NCBI GenBank assembly: GCA_036568605.1
Contig: DATCSE010000328.1
Coordinates: 1-10,797 of the forward strand
Source: DATCSE01 sp036568605
GTDB taxonomy: Bacteria; Pseudomonadota; Gammaproteobacteria; Burkholderiales; Burkholderiaceae_C
DNA length: 10,797 bases
Reading direction: 5' to 3'
Shown here: positions 1-5,832 of the stretch, one piece after another
Layout: every line of letters begins with the position of its first letter
Numbering within the stretch: position 1 is the first letter of the stretch
Position numbers and translations under genes: made by a program
The notes under the pieces: model-generated
What the model saw: the letters and a program-made list of their open reading frames with translations, nothing else
Database searches by the model: none
Told to the model about the DNA's origin: nothing

Positions 1-1703
1 GCGCGCTGGGCACGCAAGGCGCGACGTCGCGCTACGACGGCGGCAGCTTCTTCCATGCGCCGCCGAGCGCGACCGCGGTGATCGCGCCGCTCGCCGACGG
101 CACGCTCGCGCGGGCCTGGCTGGTCGAGACCTGGAGCGAGAAGAGCAACGAGCTGAACCACACGCTGGTCGGCGGCGATGGCCGCATCCTCGACATCGAG
201 CGCCGTACCGCGAGCGACAGCTACAACATCTTTCCGATCGATCCCGGCAAGGGCCCGCAGACGATCGTGCAAGGGCCCGGTGCCGGCAACGCGCAATCGC
301 CGATCGGCTGGCTCGGCACCGGCACGCAGCTGACGACGCTGATCAGCGGCAACAACGTCGATGCCTACCTCGACGCGAACGCGAACAACAACCCCGACAA
401 GGGCGGCACGACCGTGACCACCGGCGCGTTCGTCACCGCGGCGAATCTGAGCGTCGCACCGACCACCGACAGCAACAAGGCCGTCGCGGTGCAGAACCTG
501 TTCTACCTGAACAACCGCATCCACGACATCCTCTACGGCTACGGCTTCGACGAAGCCGCCGGCAACTTCCAGGCCGACAACTTCAGCCAGGGCGGCAAGG
601 GCCGCGACCCGGTGCAGGCCGAGGCGCAGGACGGCAGCGGCACCGACAACGCGAACTTCGCGACGCCGCCCGACGGCCGCCAGCCGCGCATGCAGATGTA
701 CCTGTGGACCGGGCCGGGGGCGACGCACCAGGTGCAGGTGACGGCGCCGGTCGCCGCGACCTATGCCGCGATGGGCGCGGCCTACGGCCCCGCGCTGACG
801 ACCACGGGCCTGAGCGGCGGCATCGTCGTCGCGGTTCCGAACGACGGCTGCACCGCGATCACCACGCCGCTGACCGGCAAGATCGCGCTGATCGACCGCG
901 GCACCTGCGAGTTCTCGACCAAGTCGCTGAACGCGCAGAAGGCCGGTGCGATCGCCGCGATCATCGCCGACAACCGCGTCGAGCCCATCTTCACGCTGGC
1001 CGCCGGGTCGGACGCGAAGCGGGTTCGCATCCCGACCGTGATGGTCAGCCAGGCTGACGGCGCGGCACTGAAGGGACTGTCCTCGCCGGTCGGGACGGTC
1101 AGCAAGCTCGCGGTGCAGCCGCTGCAGCTCGATGCCTCGCTGGACTCCGACGTCGTCTACCACGAGTACTGCCACGGCCTGACCTGGCGCATGATCGGCG
1201 GCATGAGCGGCCCGCTCGCCGGGGCGATCGGCGAAGGCATGTCCGATGGCTGCGCGCTGCTGATCAACAACGACGACGTGATGGGCGAGTACGCGGGCGC
1301 GAGCCCGCTGGGCATCCGCCGCTACCGCTACGCCGGCTACCCGCTGAAGTACAGCAACGTGACCGGCGAGGAGGTGCACAACGACGGCGAGATCTACGCC
1401 GCGGTCGTCTGGCGCATGAAGGAGCTGTTCGACGCCGCGTACGGCACGCAAGCCGGCACCCCCCGCCTGTTCAGCTACATCGTCGACGGCATGAACTACA
1501 CGCCGGCCACGCCGGCGTACGAGAACATGCGCGACGGCATCCTCGCGTCGATTGCGAATACGACGGCCTCGGCCGACGACACCTGCCGGGTCTGGAGTGC
1601 GTTCGCGCAGTTCGAGATCGGCGTCGGCGCGCAAGGCGTCGTGACCGGCGCGAACAGCGTGCAGATCACGCCGTCGACCGCGAAGCCGGCCGGCTGCCCC
1701 TGA
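1..1703 (+). CDS. M36 (fungalysin-type) zinc metallopeptidase with inserted PA domain, 5' partial
   Basis: Probable secreted zinc endopeptidase. The frame is open from base 3 to the TGA at 1701-1703 (566 residues visible), so the N-terminus, any signal peptide and most of the propeptide lie left of the window; the GTG at 78 is only an internal codon. The sequence starts in the end of the propeptide. The M36 core follows, with GNNVDAYLD near 348 and NANFATPPDG near 648. A protease-associated (PA) domain is inserted at about 750-1110, with a Cys pair around GTCEF. The catalytic HEYCH is at 1161-1175, and the probable third zinc ligand is the Glu of GEGMSD at 1233-1235. The loop between HEYCH and that Glu is 20 residues, shorter than in fungal fungalysins, and a Cys sits beside the second zinc His. 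The C-terminal helical part (ENMRDGILA, then WSAFAQFEIGVGA) is typical of the family. The 3' end overlaps the convergent lysR by 38 bp. Family assignment is firm; substrate is unknown. Confidence 0.93.
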   Translation, partial: ALGTQGATSRYDGGSFFHAPPSATAVIAPLADGTLARAWLVETWSEKSNELNHTLVGGDGRILDIERRTASDSYNIFPIDPGKGPQTIVQGPGAGNAQSPIGWLGTGTQLTTLISGNNVDAYLDANANNNPDKGGTTVTTGAFVTAANLSVAPTTDSNKAVAVQNLFYLNNRIHDILYGYGFDEAAGNFQADNFSQGGKGRDPVQAEAQDGSGTDNANFATPPDGRQPRMQMYLWTGPGATHQVQVTAPVAATYAAMGAAYGPALTTTGLSGGIVVAVPNDGCTAITTPLTGKIALIDRGTCEFSTKSLNAQKAGAIAAIIADNRVEPIFTLAAGSDAKRVRIPTVMVSQADGAALKGLSSPVGTVSKLAVQPLQLDASLDSDVVYHEYCHGLTWRMIGGMSGPLAGAIGEGMSDGCALLINNDDVMGEYAGASPLGIRRYRYAGYPLKYSNVTGEEVHNDGEIYAAVVWRMKELFDAAYGTQAGTPRLFSYIVDGMNYTPATPAYENMRDGILASIANTTASADDTCRVWSAFAQFEIGVGAQGVVTGANSVQITPSTAKPAGCP

Positions 1704-2589
1704 CCGGTGACGGCTTGCTGCGCGCGGCGGCACGTGCCGGCGCGCGCAGCTCGTCGTGCAGCGCCGCGAGCGCGGACGGCACCTCGCCGACGCGCCAGAT
1801 CAGCGGCGTGACGATGTCGGCATAGACCGCGGGCAGCCGGTGCCGCAGCACCGGCGGGCCCTGGAAGGTCGCGAGTACGGCCTCGGGCACCAGCGCGATG
1901 CCGGTGCCGGCGGCAACGCAGGCGATGATCGCGTGGTACGAGCTCACGTCGAGCACGCGGGTCGCGGCGATGCGCTTGTCGCCGAGCCAGCGCGTCAGCA
2001 CGCGGCGATAGGCGCAGCCGCTCGCGAACGCGACGACCGAATCGCCTTCCACGTCCTGCGGGCGCACGATGGGCGCATGCCCTTCGGGCGAGATGATCAC
2101 GAGCCGCTCGCGGAACAGCGGCAGCGCCGCGATGCCCTTGTCGGCCGGCGCCTCGGCGACGAACGCGGCATCGATGCGGCGCGCCGCGAGCGCGGCGACC
2201 AGCGCATCGTTCGGCCCGGTCGAGAGCTCGACGCGCACATCGGGGTAGCGCTGGTGATAGCGGGACAGCACCACCGGCAGGCGGCTCGCGGTCGTGCTCT
2301 CGAGCGCGCCGATGCGCAGCACGCCGCTGGGCACGCCGCCGGCCACGGCCTGGCGCGCCTCGTTCGACAGCCGCAGCAAACGCTCGGCATAGTCGAGCAG
2401 CTGATGCCCGCCGGGCGACAGGTGCAGGCGCTGCCGGTCGCGGTAGAACAGGTCGGTGCCGAGAGAGGCCTCGAGCTGCTTGACGCGCGTGGTCACGCTC
2501 GACGGCACGCGATGCAGCTTGCGCGCGGCCTTCAGGATGCCGCCCTCGTGCACGACGGTGCGGAAGATCGCGAGGTCTTCGAGTTCCAT
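1666..2589 (-). CDS. LysR-family transcriptional regulator
   Basis: DNA-binding transcription factor of 307 residues, close to the LysR family norm. Residues 1-60 form the winged helix-turn-helix (start MELEDLAIFRTVV, recognition region around RVPSSVTTRVKQLE, then LFYRDRQRLHLSPGG). Residues 90-285 form the periplasmic-binding-protein-like effector domain (LRIGALEST, YPDVRVEL, DAAFV, FASGCAYRR, GTGIALVPE). The ATG at 2589-2587 is chosen because the family starts there and because a GGAG lies 9 nt upstream (2602-2599); the same frame stays open much further upstream but only as antisense to the next gene. Residues after about 282 form an unusually basic Arg/Ala/Pro/Ser tail, encoded by a palindrome and by the overlap with the M36 gene. 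It is divergent from the CMD-like gene across 99 bp holding two dyads, so it probably controls that gene and the MFS gene, and perhaps itself. The effector is unknown. Confidence 0.95.
   Translation of the reverse strand: MELEDLAIFRTVVHEGGILKAARKLHRVPSSVTTRVKQLEASLGTDLFYRDRQRLHLSPGGHQLLDYAERLLRLSNEARQAVAGGVPSGVLRIGALESTTASRLPVVLSRYHQRYPDVRVELSTGPNDALVAALAARRIDAAFVAEAPADKGIAALPLFRERLVIISPEGHAPIVRPQDVEGDSVVAFASGCAYRRVLTRWLGDKRIAATRVLDVSSYHAIIACVAAGTGIALVPEAVLATFQGPPVLRHRLPAVYADIVTPLIWRVGEVPSALAALHDELRAPARAAARSKPSPVRGSRPASRSTA
1717..1750. terminator. 34-bp near-perfect palindrome, possible M36 terminator inside lysR
   Basis: The two 17-base arms (left GCTGCGCGCGGCGGCAC, right GTGCCGGCGCGCGCAGC) pair at 16 of 17 positions with no spacer. 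The structure begins 13 nt after the M36 stop, a usual position for a transcription-ending hairpin, but no T-run follows, so it is not a canonical intrinsic terminator. It lies inside lysR and encodes the RAPARAAAR part of its tail. Termination is an inference from position; a chance GC-rich palindrome is the alternative. Confidence 0.45.
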
Positions 2590-2611
2590 CGGACTGGGCT
2601 CCAGGTTCGGA

Positions 2612-2634
2612 GATGTTCTCCATTTGAGAACATC
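2612..2634. promoter_or_regulatory. Perfect 9-bp dyad with a T-N11-A LysR box
   Basis: The left arm GATGTTCTC (2612-2620) and right arm GAGAACATC (2626-2634) are exact reverse complements around the 5-base spacer CATTT. The core TCTCCATTTGAGA (2617-2629) fits the symmetric T-N11-A consensus of LysR-type binding sites. It lies 22 to 45 bp upstream of the lysR start, where binding would both repress lysR and anchor activation of the divergent gene. A further GTTCTC half-site at 2637-2642 is spaced 22 bp (about two helical turns) from the one at 2615-2620. Sequence features are seen directly; LysR binding is inferred. Confidence 0.7.
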
Positions 2635-2643
2635 CTGTTCTCG

Positions 2644-2670
2644 ACAATTCGATATCCGGGAACGAATTGT
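2644..2670. promoter_or_regulatory. Second dyad, ACAATTCG-N11-CGAATTGT
   Basis: The arms ACAATTCG (2644-2651) and CGAATTGT (2663-2670) are exact reverse complements separated by 11 bases. The dyad ends 18 bp before the ATG of the CMD-like gene, so it overlaps the likely RNA polymerase site. It shares no half-site sequence with the first dyad, which suggests either an activation subsite or the site of a second regulator. A looser inverted pair, GTTCTCG (2637-2643) and CGGGAAC (2657-2663), overlaps it. Confidence 0.55.
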
Positions 2671-2688
2671 GGCGCTAGCATTTTGGCC

Positions 2689-3279
2689 ATGCAACCAGCG
2701 GCCACCCCCACCCTCTCCACGCGCATGGCGCCGCTCGCGCCCGAGCAGATGACGGACGCGCAGTGCGCCGCGGCCGACGCGCTGATCGCCGGCCCGCGCA
2801 AAGGCGTGAAGGGCCCGTTCATCGCGCTGCTGCGCAGCCCGGCGCTGCTCGATCGCGTGGCGGCGCTGGGCGAGTTCCTGCGCTTCTCGAGCTCGCTGTC
2901 GCGGCGCACCAGCGAGTTCGCGACGCTGATCGTCTCGCGCTACTACGGCCAGCAGTTCGAGTGGTTCACGCACGTGCCGCTCGCCCTCGCAGCCGGCACC
3001 GCGCCGGAGACGATCGCGGCGCTGCGCGAAGGGCAGCGCCCGGCGACGATGGACGACGACGAGACGCTGGTGCACGATGTCGCGACCGAGCTGCTGCAGC
3101 ATCACGGCGTGGCCGAGGCGACCTATGCGCGCGCCGTGCAGCGCTTCGGCGAAGCCGGGGTCGTCGAGCTGATCAGCCTGATCGGCTACTTCGCGATGGT
3201 CTCGATGGTGCTGAACGTCGCGCACATTCCGGAGGAACCGAATGCCGCTGTCCAGCGCCTCGAACCGTTCCCGCGCTGA
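2689..3279 (+). CDS. Carboxymuconolactone decarboxylase (CMD/AhpD-like) family protein
   Basis: Small cytoplasmic all-helical protein of 196 residues. The family signature lies in the middle: EFATLIVSRYYGQQFEWFTH at residues 76-95, followed by VPLALAAG. Glu91, Trp92 and His95 match the E-W-x-x-H pattern of the CMD branch. There is no CxxC, so an AhpD-type peroxidase or disulfide reductase is unlikely. The family includes 4-carboxymuconolactone decarboxylases, but many members are uncharacterised and the real reaction here cannot be read from sequence. The ATG at 2689 lacks a Shine-Dalgarno sequence (upstream bases are gctagcattttggcc); the next Met (2725) has none either, so a leaderless message is possible. 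The 3' end overlaps the MFS gene by 38 bp, so the two are very probably co-transcribed and controlled by the divergent LysR protein. Confidence 0.88.
   Translation: MQPAATPTLSTRMAPLAPEQMTDAQCAAADALIAGPRKGVKGPFIALLRSPALLDRVAALGEFLRFSSSLSRRTSEFATLIVSRYYGQQFEWFTHVPLALAAGTAPETIAALREGQRPATMDDDETLVHDVATELLQHHGVAEATYARAVQRFGEAGVVELISLIGYFAMVSMVLNVAHIPEEPNAAVQRLEPFPR
3231..3235 (+). promoter_or_regulatory. Ribosome binding site GGAGG for the MFS gene
   Basis: A full GGAGG lies 6 nt before the ATG at 3242, embedded in the coding sequence of the upstream CMD-like gene. It decides the MFS start and explains why the genes overlap by 38 bp. Confidence 0.8.
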
Positions 3280-4549
3280 CGCCGCCGGGCCGGCGACCGC
3301 TCGCGCCAACAGCCGCTGGACGATCGCGCTGGCCGGCGCGGTCTCGCTCGCGGTCGCGATGGGCATCGGCCGCTTCGCGTTCACGCCGCTGCTGCCGATG
3401 ATGCTGGCCGACGGCGTGGTCGACCTGCACGCGGCGAGCTGGCTCGCGAGCGCGAACTACCTCGGTTATCTGGCCGGCGCGCTGCTGTGCACCTTCCAGC
3501 CGTGGATCTGGGCGCGCATGGCGTGGCTGCCGGCGATCCACGCACCGGGCATGGTGCGCGGCGGGCTGGTCGCGACCGCGCTGCTGACGCTCGCGATGGC
3601 CCTGCCGTGGCCGGCGACCTGGCCGGTCTGGCGCTTCGCGGCCGGCGTCGCGAGCGCGATCGTGTTCGTCTACACCTCGGGCTGGTGCCTCGCGCAGCTG
3701 GCGCGCCTGCGCGCGAGCGCCACCGGCGGCGCGATCTACACCGGCCCCGGCGCCGGCATCGTGATCAGCGGGCTGGCGGTCGGGCCGATGATCGCGTGGC
3801 ACTGGAGCGCGGCCACCGGCTGGCTGATCTTCGGTGCGCTCTCGTTCGGACTGACCGCCACCGTCTGGCACACGTTCCGCCGCACGCCCGAGGACGGCAG
3901 CAGCGGCACGCCGCCGGCCGCGACCGGCGCCGCCGGCAGCCAGCCCGCGGCGCAGCCGCACGGCCGCGCCGAGATCGGCGCACTGGCCTTCGCCTATGGC
4001 CTGGCCGGGTTCGGCTACATCATCACCGCGACCTTCCTGCCGGTGATCGCGCGCGGCGCGCTGCCCGGCTCGCCGTGGCTGGACTTCTTCTGGCCGATCT
4101 TCGGCCTTGGGGTCGTCGTCGGCGCGCTGCTCGCGACGCGGTTGCGCGTGAGCGGCGATCTGCGCCGCCTGCTCGCGCTCGCCTACCTGATGCAGGCCGC
4201 CGGCATTGCCGCGAGCCTGTGGAGCCCGACGCTGGCCGGCTTCGCGATCGGCAGCCTGTTGCTCGGGCTGCCGTTCACCGCGATCACGTTCTTCGCGATG
4301 CAGGAGGTGCGGCGCCTGCGGCCCGCCAGCGCGGCCAGCACGATGGGGCTGTTGACCGCGATCTACGGCGTCGGCCAGATCGTCGGCCCGCCGCTGGCCG
4401 CGCTGATGCTGCACTGGACCGGCAGCGAGCGCTCCGGCTTCACGCTGTCGCTCGAGATCGCCGGTTCGGCGCTGGTGCTGGGCCTCGCGATCTACCTGTG
4501 GATGACGAGGGCCTTCCCGCACCGCCCGGCCGCACCCCCGAAGGCGTAG
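3242..4549 (+). CDS. YbfB/YjiJ-family MFS transporter
   Basis: Inner-membrane major facilitator of 435 residues with about 12 transmembrane helices, split by a Ser/Gly/Ala/Pro-rich central loop (about 3885-3960). YbfB/YjiJ hallmarks are visible: MGIGRFAFTPLLPMM in helix 1, ANYLGYLAGAL in helix 2, SGWCLAQLARLRASATGGAIYTG mid-half (here split by description only: SGWCLAQL, then ATGGAIYTGPGAGIVISGL), and GLAGFGYIITATFLPVIAR opening the second half. The ATG at 3242 is set by a strong GGAGG at 3231-3235, 6 nt upstream, inside the end of the CMD-like gene; the next in-frame Met is already within helix 1. The 38-bp overlap points to translational coupling. YbfB/YjiJ proteins are mostly uncharacterised and usually assumed to be exporters; the substrate is unknown. 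About 20 polar residues precede helix 1. Confidence 0.93.
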   Translation: MPLSSASNRSRADAAGPATARANSRWTIALAGAVSLAVAMGIGRFAFTPLLPMMLADGVVDLHAASWLASANYLGYLAGALLCTFQPWIWARMAWLPAIHAPGMVRGGLVATALLTLAMALPWPATWPVWRFAAGVASAIVFVYTSGWCLAQLARLRASATGGAIYTGPGAGIVISGLAVGPMIAWHWSAATGWLIFGALSFGLTATVWHTFRRTPEDGSSGTPPAATGAAGSQPAAQPHGRAEIGALAFAYGLAGFGYIITATFLPVIARGALPGSPWLDFFWPIFGLGVVVGALLATRLRVSGDLRRLLALAYLMQAAGIAASLWSPTLAGFAIGSLLLGLPFTAITFFAMQEVRRLRPASAASTMGLLTAIYGVGQIVGPPLAALMLHWTGSERSGFTLSLEIAGSALVLGLAIYLWMTRAFPHRPAAPPKA

Positions 4550-4729
4550 CGGCGAGCGCGGAACGCGCCGGGAGGCGCAGCCAGCCGCATGAAAGACGAT
4601 TTCAGACTTTCCTGACGAGTTCCGGGAAAACCCGGGTACAAAAGCTGCTTGCAGCGATCATAGTGACGTCAATCTGAAAATATCTTTCACACTAGCGGTG
4701 CAAGCCGCCCCGCGGGCGCGCACGGATCC
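4550..4729 (+). promoter_or_regulatory. Leader region of the ABC operon with several small inverted repeats
   Basis: This 180-bp gap has no credible gene. Near its start GCGCG-gaa-CGCGC (4556-4568) could be a GC hairpin ending the MFS transcript, without a T-run. The AT-richer middle (about 4590-4692) must hold the operon promoter, but I cannot fix -35 and -10 boxes with confidence. It contains CCGGG-aaaa-CCCGG (4622-4635), GCTGC-tt-GCAGC (4644-4655) and the palindrome TGACGTCA (4664-4671). These are enclosed by TTTCAGA (4600-4606) and its reverse complement TCTGAAA (4673-4679). The last dyads could be operators, or the whole could fold as a structured leader RNA. No clear Shine-Dalgarno precedes the ATG at 4730. 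Confidence 0.45.
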
Positions 4730-5671
4730 ATGCACAAGTTCATCCTCTCCAAGACCCTCGGCATGCTGGCGGTGCTCGCCATCGTCGCGGTGCTCGTGTT
4801 CGTGCTGACGCGCGCCGCCTCGGGCGACCCGGTCTCGGTGCTGCTGGGTGACCAGGCCACGGCGGCCGACATCGAGCGCGTCAAGAAGGACTACGGCCTG
4901 GACAAGCCGCTGCCGGTTCAGTTCGGCTACTGGCTGCGCGAGGTGGTGCAGGGCAACCTCGGCCAATCGATCTTCCTACAGCGCCCGGTCACGCAGGCGC
5001 TGGCCGAGCGCGCCGAACCGACGACGCTGCTCGCATTGATGGCGGTCGCGATCGCGGCGTGCATCGGCATCCCGTGCGGCATCGTCTCGGCGGTCTTTCG
5101 CGGACGCGCGATCGACCAGGTGTTCACCGGGATCGCGATGCTGGGCGCGAGCATCCCGAGCTTCTGGCTGGGGCTGGTGCTGATCCAGATGTTCGCCGTG
5201 TCGCTGGGCTGGTTCCCGGTCTCGGGCTACGGCGCACCAGGTGCGCCGCTGGCCGAGCGGCTGCATGCGCTGGTGCTGCCGGCGGCCGTGCTGGGCCTGC
5301 TGAACTCGGCACTGATCATCCGCTTCACGCGCGCCTCGATGCTGGACGTGCTGGGCGAGGACTACGTACGCACTGCGCGCTCGAAAGGTCTGTCGGAGAC
5401 GACGGTCGTGCTGAAGCACGCGCTGCGCAACGCGCTGGTGCCCATCGTCACGGTCGTCGGCCTGACCGTCGCGCTGATGATAGGCGGCGCGGTCGTCACC
5501 GAGACGGTGTTCGGCCTGCCCGGCGTCGGCAACCTGGTGGTCAGCGCGGTGCTGCGGCGCGACTACCCGGTGATCCAGGGCGCGCTGCTGGTGATCGCGG
5601 CGATCTACGTGCTGATCAATTTTGCGATCGACATGCTGTATGCAGTCGTCGACCCGCGCGTGAAAGTCTGA
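4730..5671 (+). CDS. Dpp/Opp-type ABC transporter permease (DppB-like)
   Basis: Inner-membrane permease of 313 residues, the normal length for DppB/OppB/GsiC. An N-terminal helix (about residues 9-27, ending VFVLTRAASGDP) is followed by the periplasmic segment with the family pattern YGLDKPLPVQFGYWLREVVQG and LGQSI. Five further transmembrane helices form the pore. The cytoplasmic EAA loop that docks on the ATPases starts at Glu210 (EDYVRTARSKGL, then HALRNALVPI). The C-terminus ENDS in the typical DMLYAVVDPRVKV. It would pair with the second permease downstream to form the channel of an importer for peptides or another Dpp-class ligand such as glutathione, nickel chelates or opines; sequence alone does not settle which. 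It is the first gene of a four-gene operon. Confidence 0.94.
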   Translation: MHKFILSKTLGMLAVLAIVAVLVFVLTRAASGDPVSVLLGDQATAADIERVKKDYGLDKPLPVQFGYWLREVVQGNLGQSIFLQRPVTQALAERAEPTTLLALMAVAIAACIGIPCGIVSAVFRGRAIDQVFTGIAMLGASIPSFWLGLVLIQMFAVSLGWFPVSGYGAPGAPLAERLHALVLPAAVLGLLNSALIIRFTRASMLDVLGEDYVRTARSKGLSETTVVLKHALRNALVPIVTVVGLTVALMIGGAVVTETVFGLPGVGNLVVSAVLRRDYPVIQGALLVIAAIYVLINFAIDMLYAVVDPRVKV

Positions 5672-5672
5672 G

Positions 5673-5831
5673 ATGTCCGTGACCTGGTTTGACGTGTGCG
5701 GGGCGTTTCTTGGACGCAAAGACGCAAAGAACCGCAAAGGCGCCAAGAGATATTGGCTTGCCTTTGCGTCTTGGCGCCTCTTGGCGCCTTTGCGTCCAAG
5801 AATCCTTACGCACAGCACCAGCGCCACTTGA
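5673..5831 (+). other. Possible 52-codon linking reading frame through the repeat element
   Basis: An ATG at 5673, one base after the first permease stop, opens a 52-codon frame that runs through the whole repeat and ends at TGA 5829-5831, one base before the ATG of the next permease gene. The product (start MSVTWFDVCG, end ILTHSTSAT) is basic, is mostly encoded by the repeat and matches no family I know. It may not be a real protein, but it would carry ribosomes across the gap. That role is an inference. Confidence 0.25.
5695..5814. repeat. 120-bp palindromic intergenic repeat built of ACGCAAAG-type units
   Basis: An imperfect long palindrome fills the gap between the two permease genes. 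Outer arms are TGTGCG (5695-5700) and CGCACA (5809-5814). After a symmetric 6-base mismatch come perfect 15-base arms, TTCTTGGACGCAAAG (5707-5721) and CTTTGCGTCCAAGAA (5788-5802). The interior continues to pair imperfectly down to GCCAA-gagata-TTGGC (5742-5757). The left half repeats ACGCAAAG (5714-5721, 5722-5729) with a CCGCAAAG variant at 5732-5739; the right half has a tandem ten-base unit TCTTGGCGCC (5769-5778, 5779-5788). Motifs of the kind 'acgcaaagacgcaaag' recur between genes in many bacteria, from general knowledge. It has no transposase and would depend on a partner for movement, if it moves. Confidence 0.85.
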
Positions 5832-5832
5832 G

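Larger units (their letters stand above)
2590..2688. promoter_or_regulatory. Divergent promoter region between lysR and the CMD-like gene
   Basis: This 99-bp region separates two divergent start codons and is visibly less GC-rich than the coding DNA around it. It holds two independent dyads (annotated separately) and three further copies or variants of a GTTCTC half-site. A TAGCAT at 2676-2681 could be a -10 element for the plus-strand gene, which would put transcription start at or next to the ATG at 2689; the matching -35 is poor. The layout of autoregulated LysR gene plus divergent target is classic. Confidence 0.7.

Noticed and set aside
2590..3384. Upstream extension of the LysR frame to about 572 residues
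   Set aside because: It runs antisense through the intergenic dyads and the CMD-like gene; the protein beginning at 2589 already has the complete LysR N-terminus and a suitable ribosome site.
3173..4522. Long minus-strand open frame opposite the YbfB-type MFS gene
   Set aside because: Low-complexity Arg/Ala/Gln/Asp-rich product, typical of antisense frames in GC-rich genes; no recognisable domain.
4556..4568. GCGCG-gaa-CGCGC as an intrinsic terminator of the MFS gene
   Set aside because: Short 5-bp stem without a T-run in very GC-rich DNA; mentioned in the leader entry only.
4589..4615. Eight-codon reading frame in the ABC operon leader (MKDDFRLS)
   Set aside because: No well-placed ribosome site and no run of regulatory codons for an attenuator.
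5707..5802. The repeat as a CRISPR array or toxin-antitoxin site
   Set aside because: Units are 8-10 bp, contiguous and mirrored as a palindrome, without regular spacers or associated genes.
5689..5832. A GTG start at 5689 that would extend the DppC-like permease by 48 residues
   Set aside because: The added residues are translated from the palindromic repeat and do not resemble any DppC N-terminus; the ATG at 5833 gives a normal-length protein.
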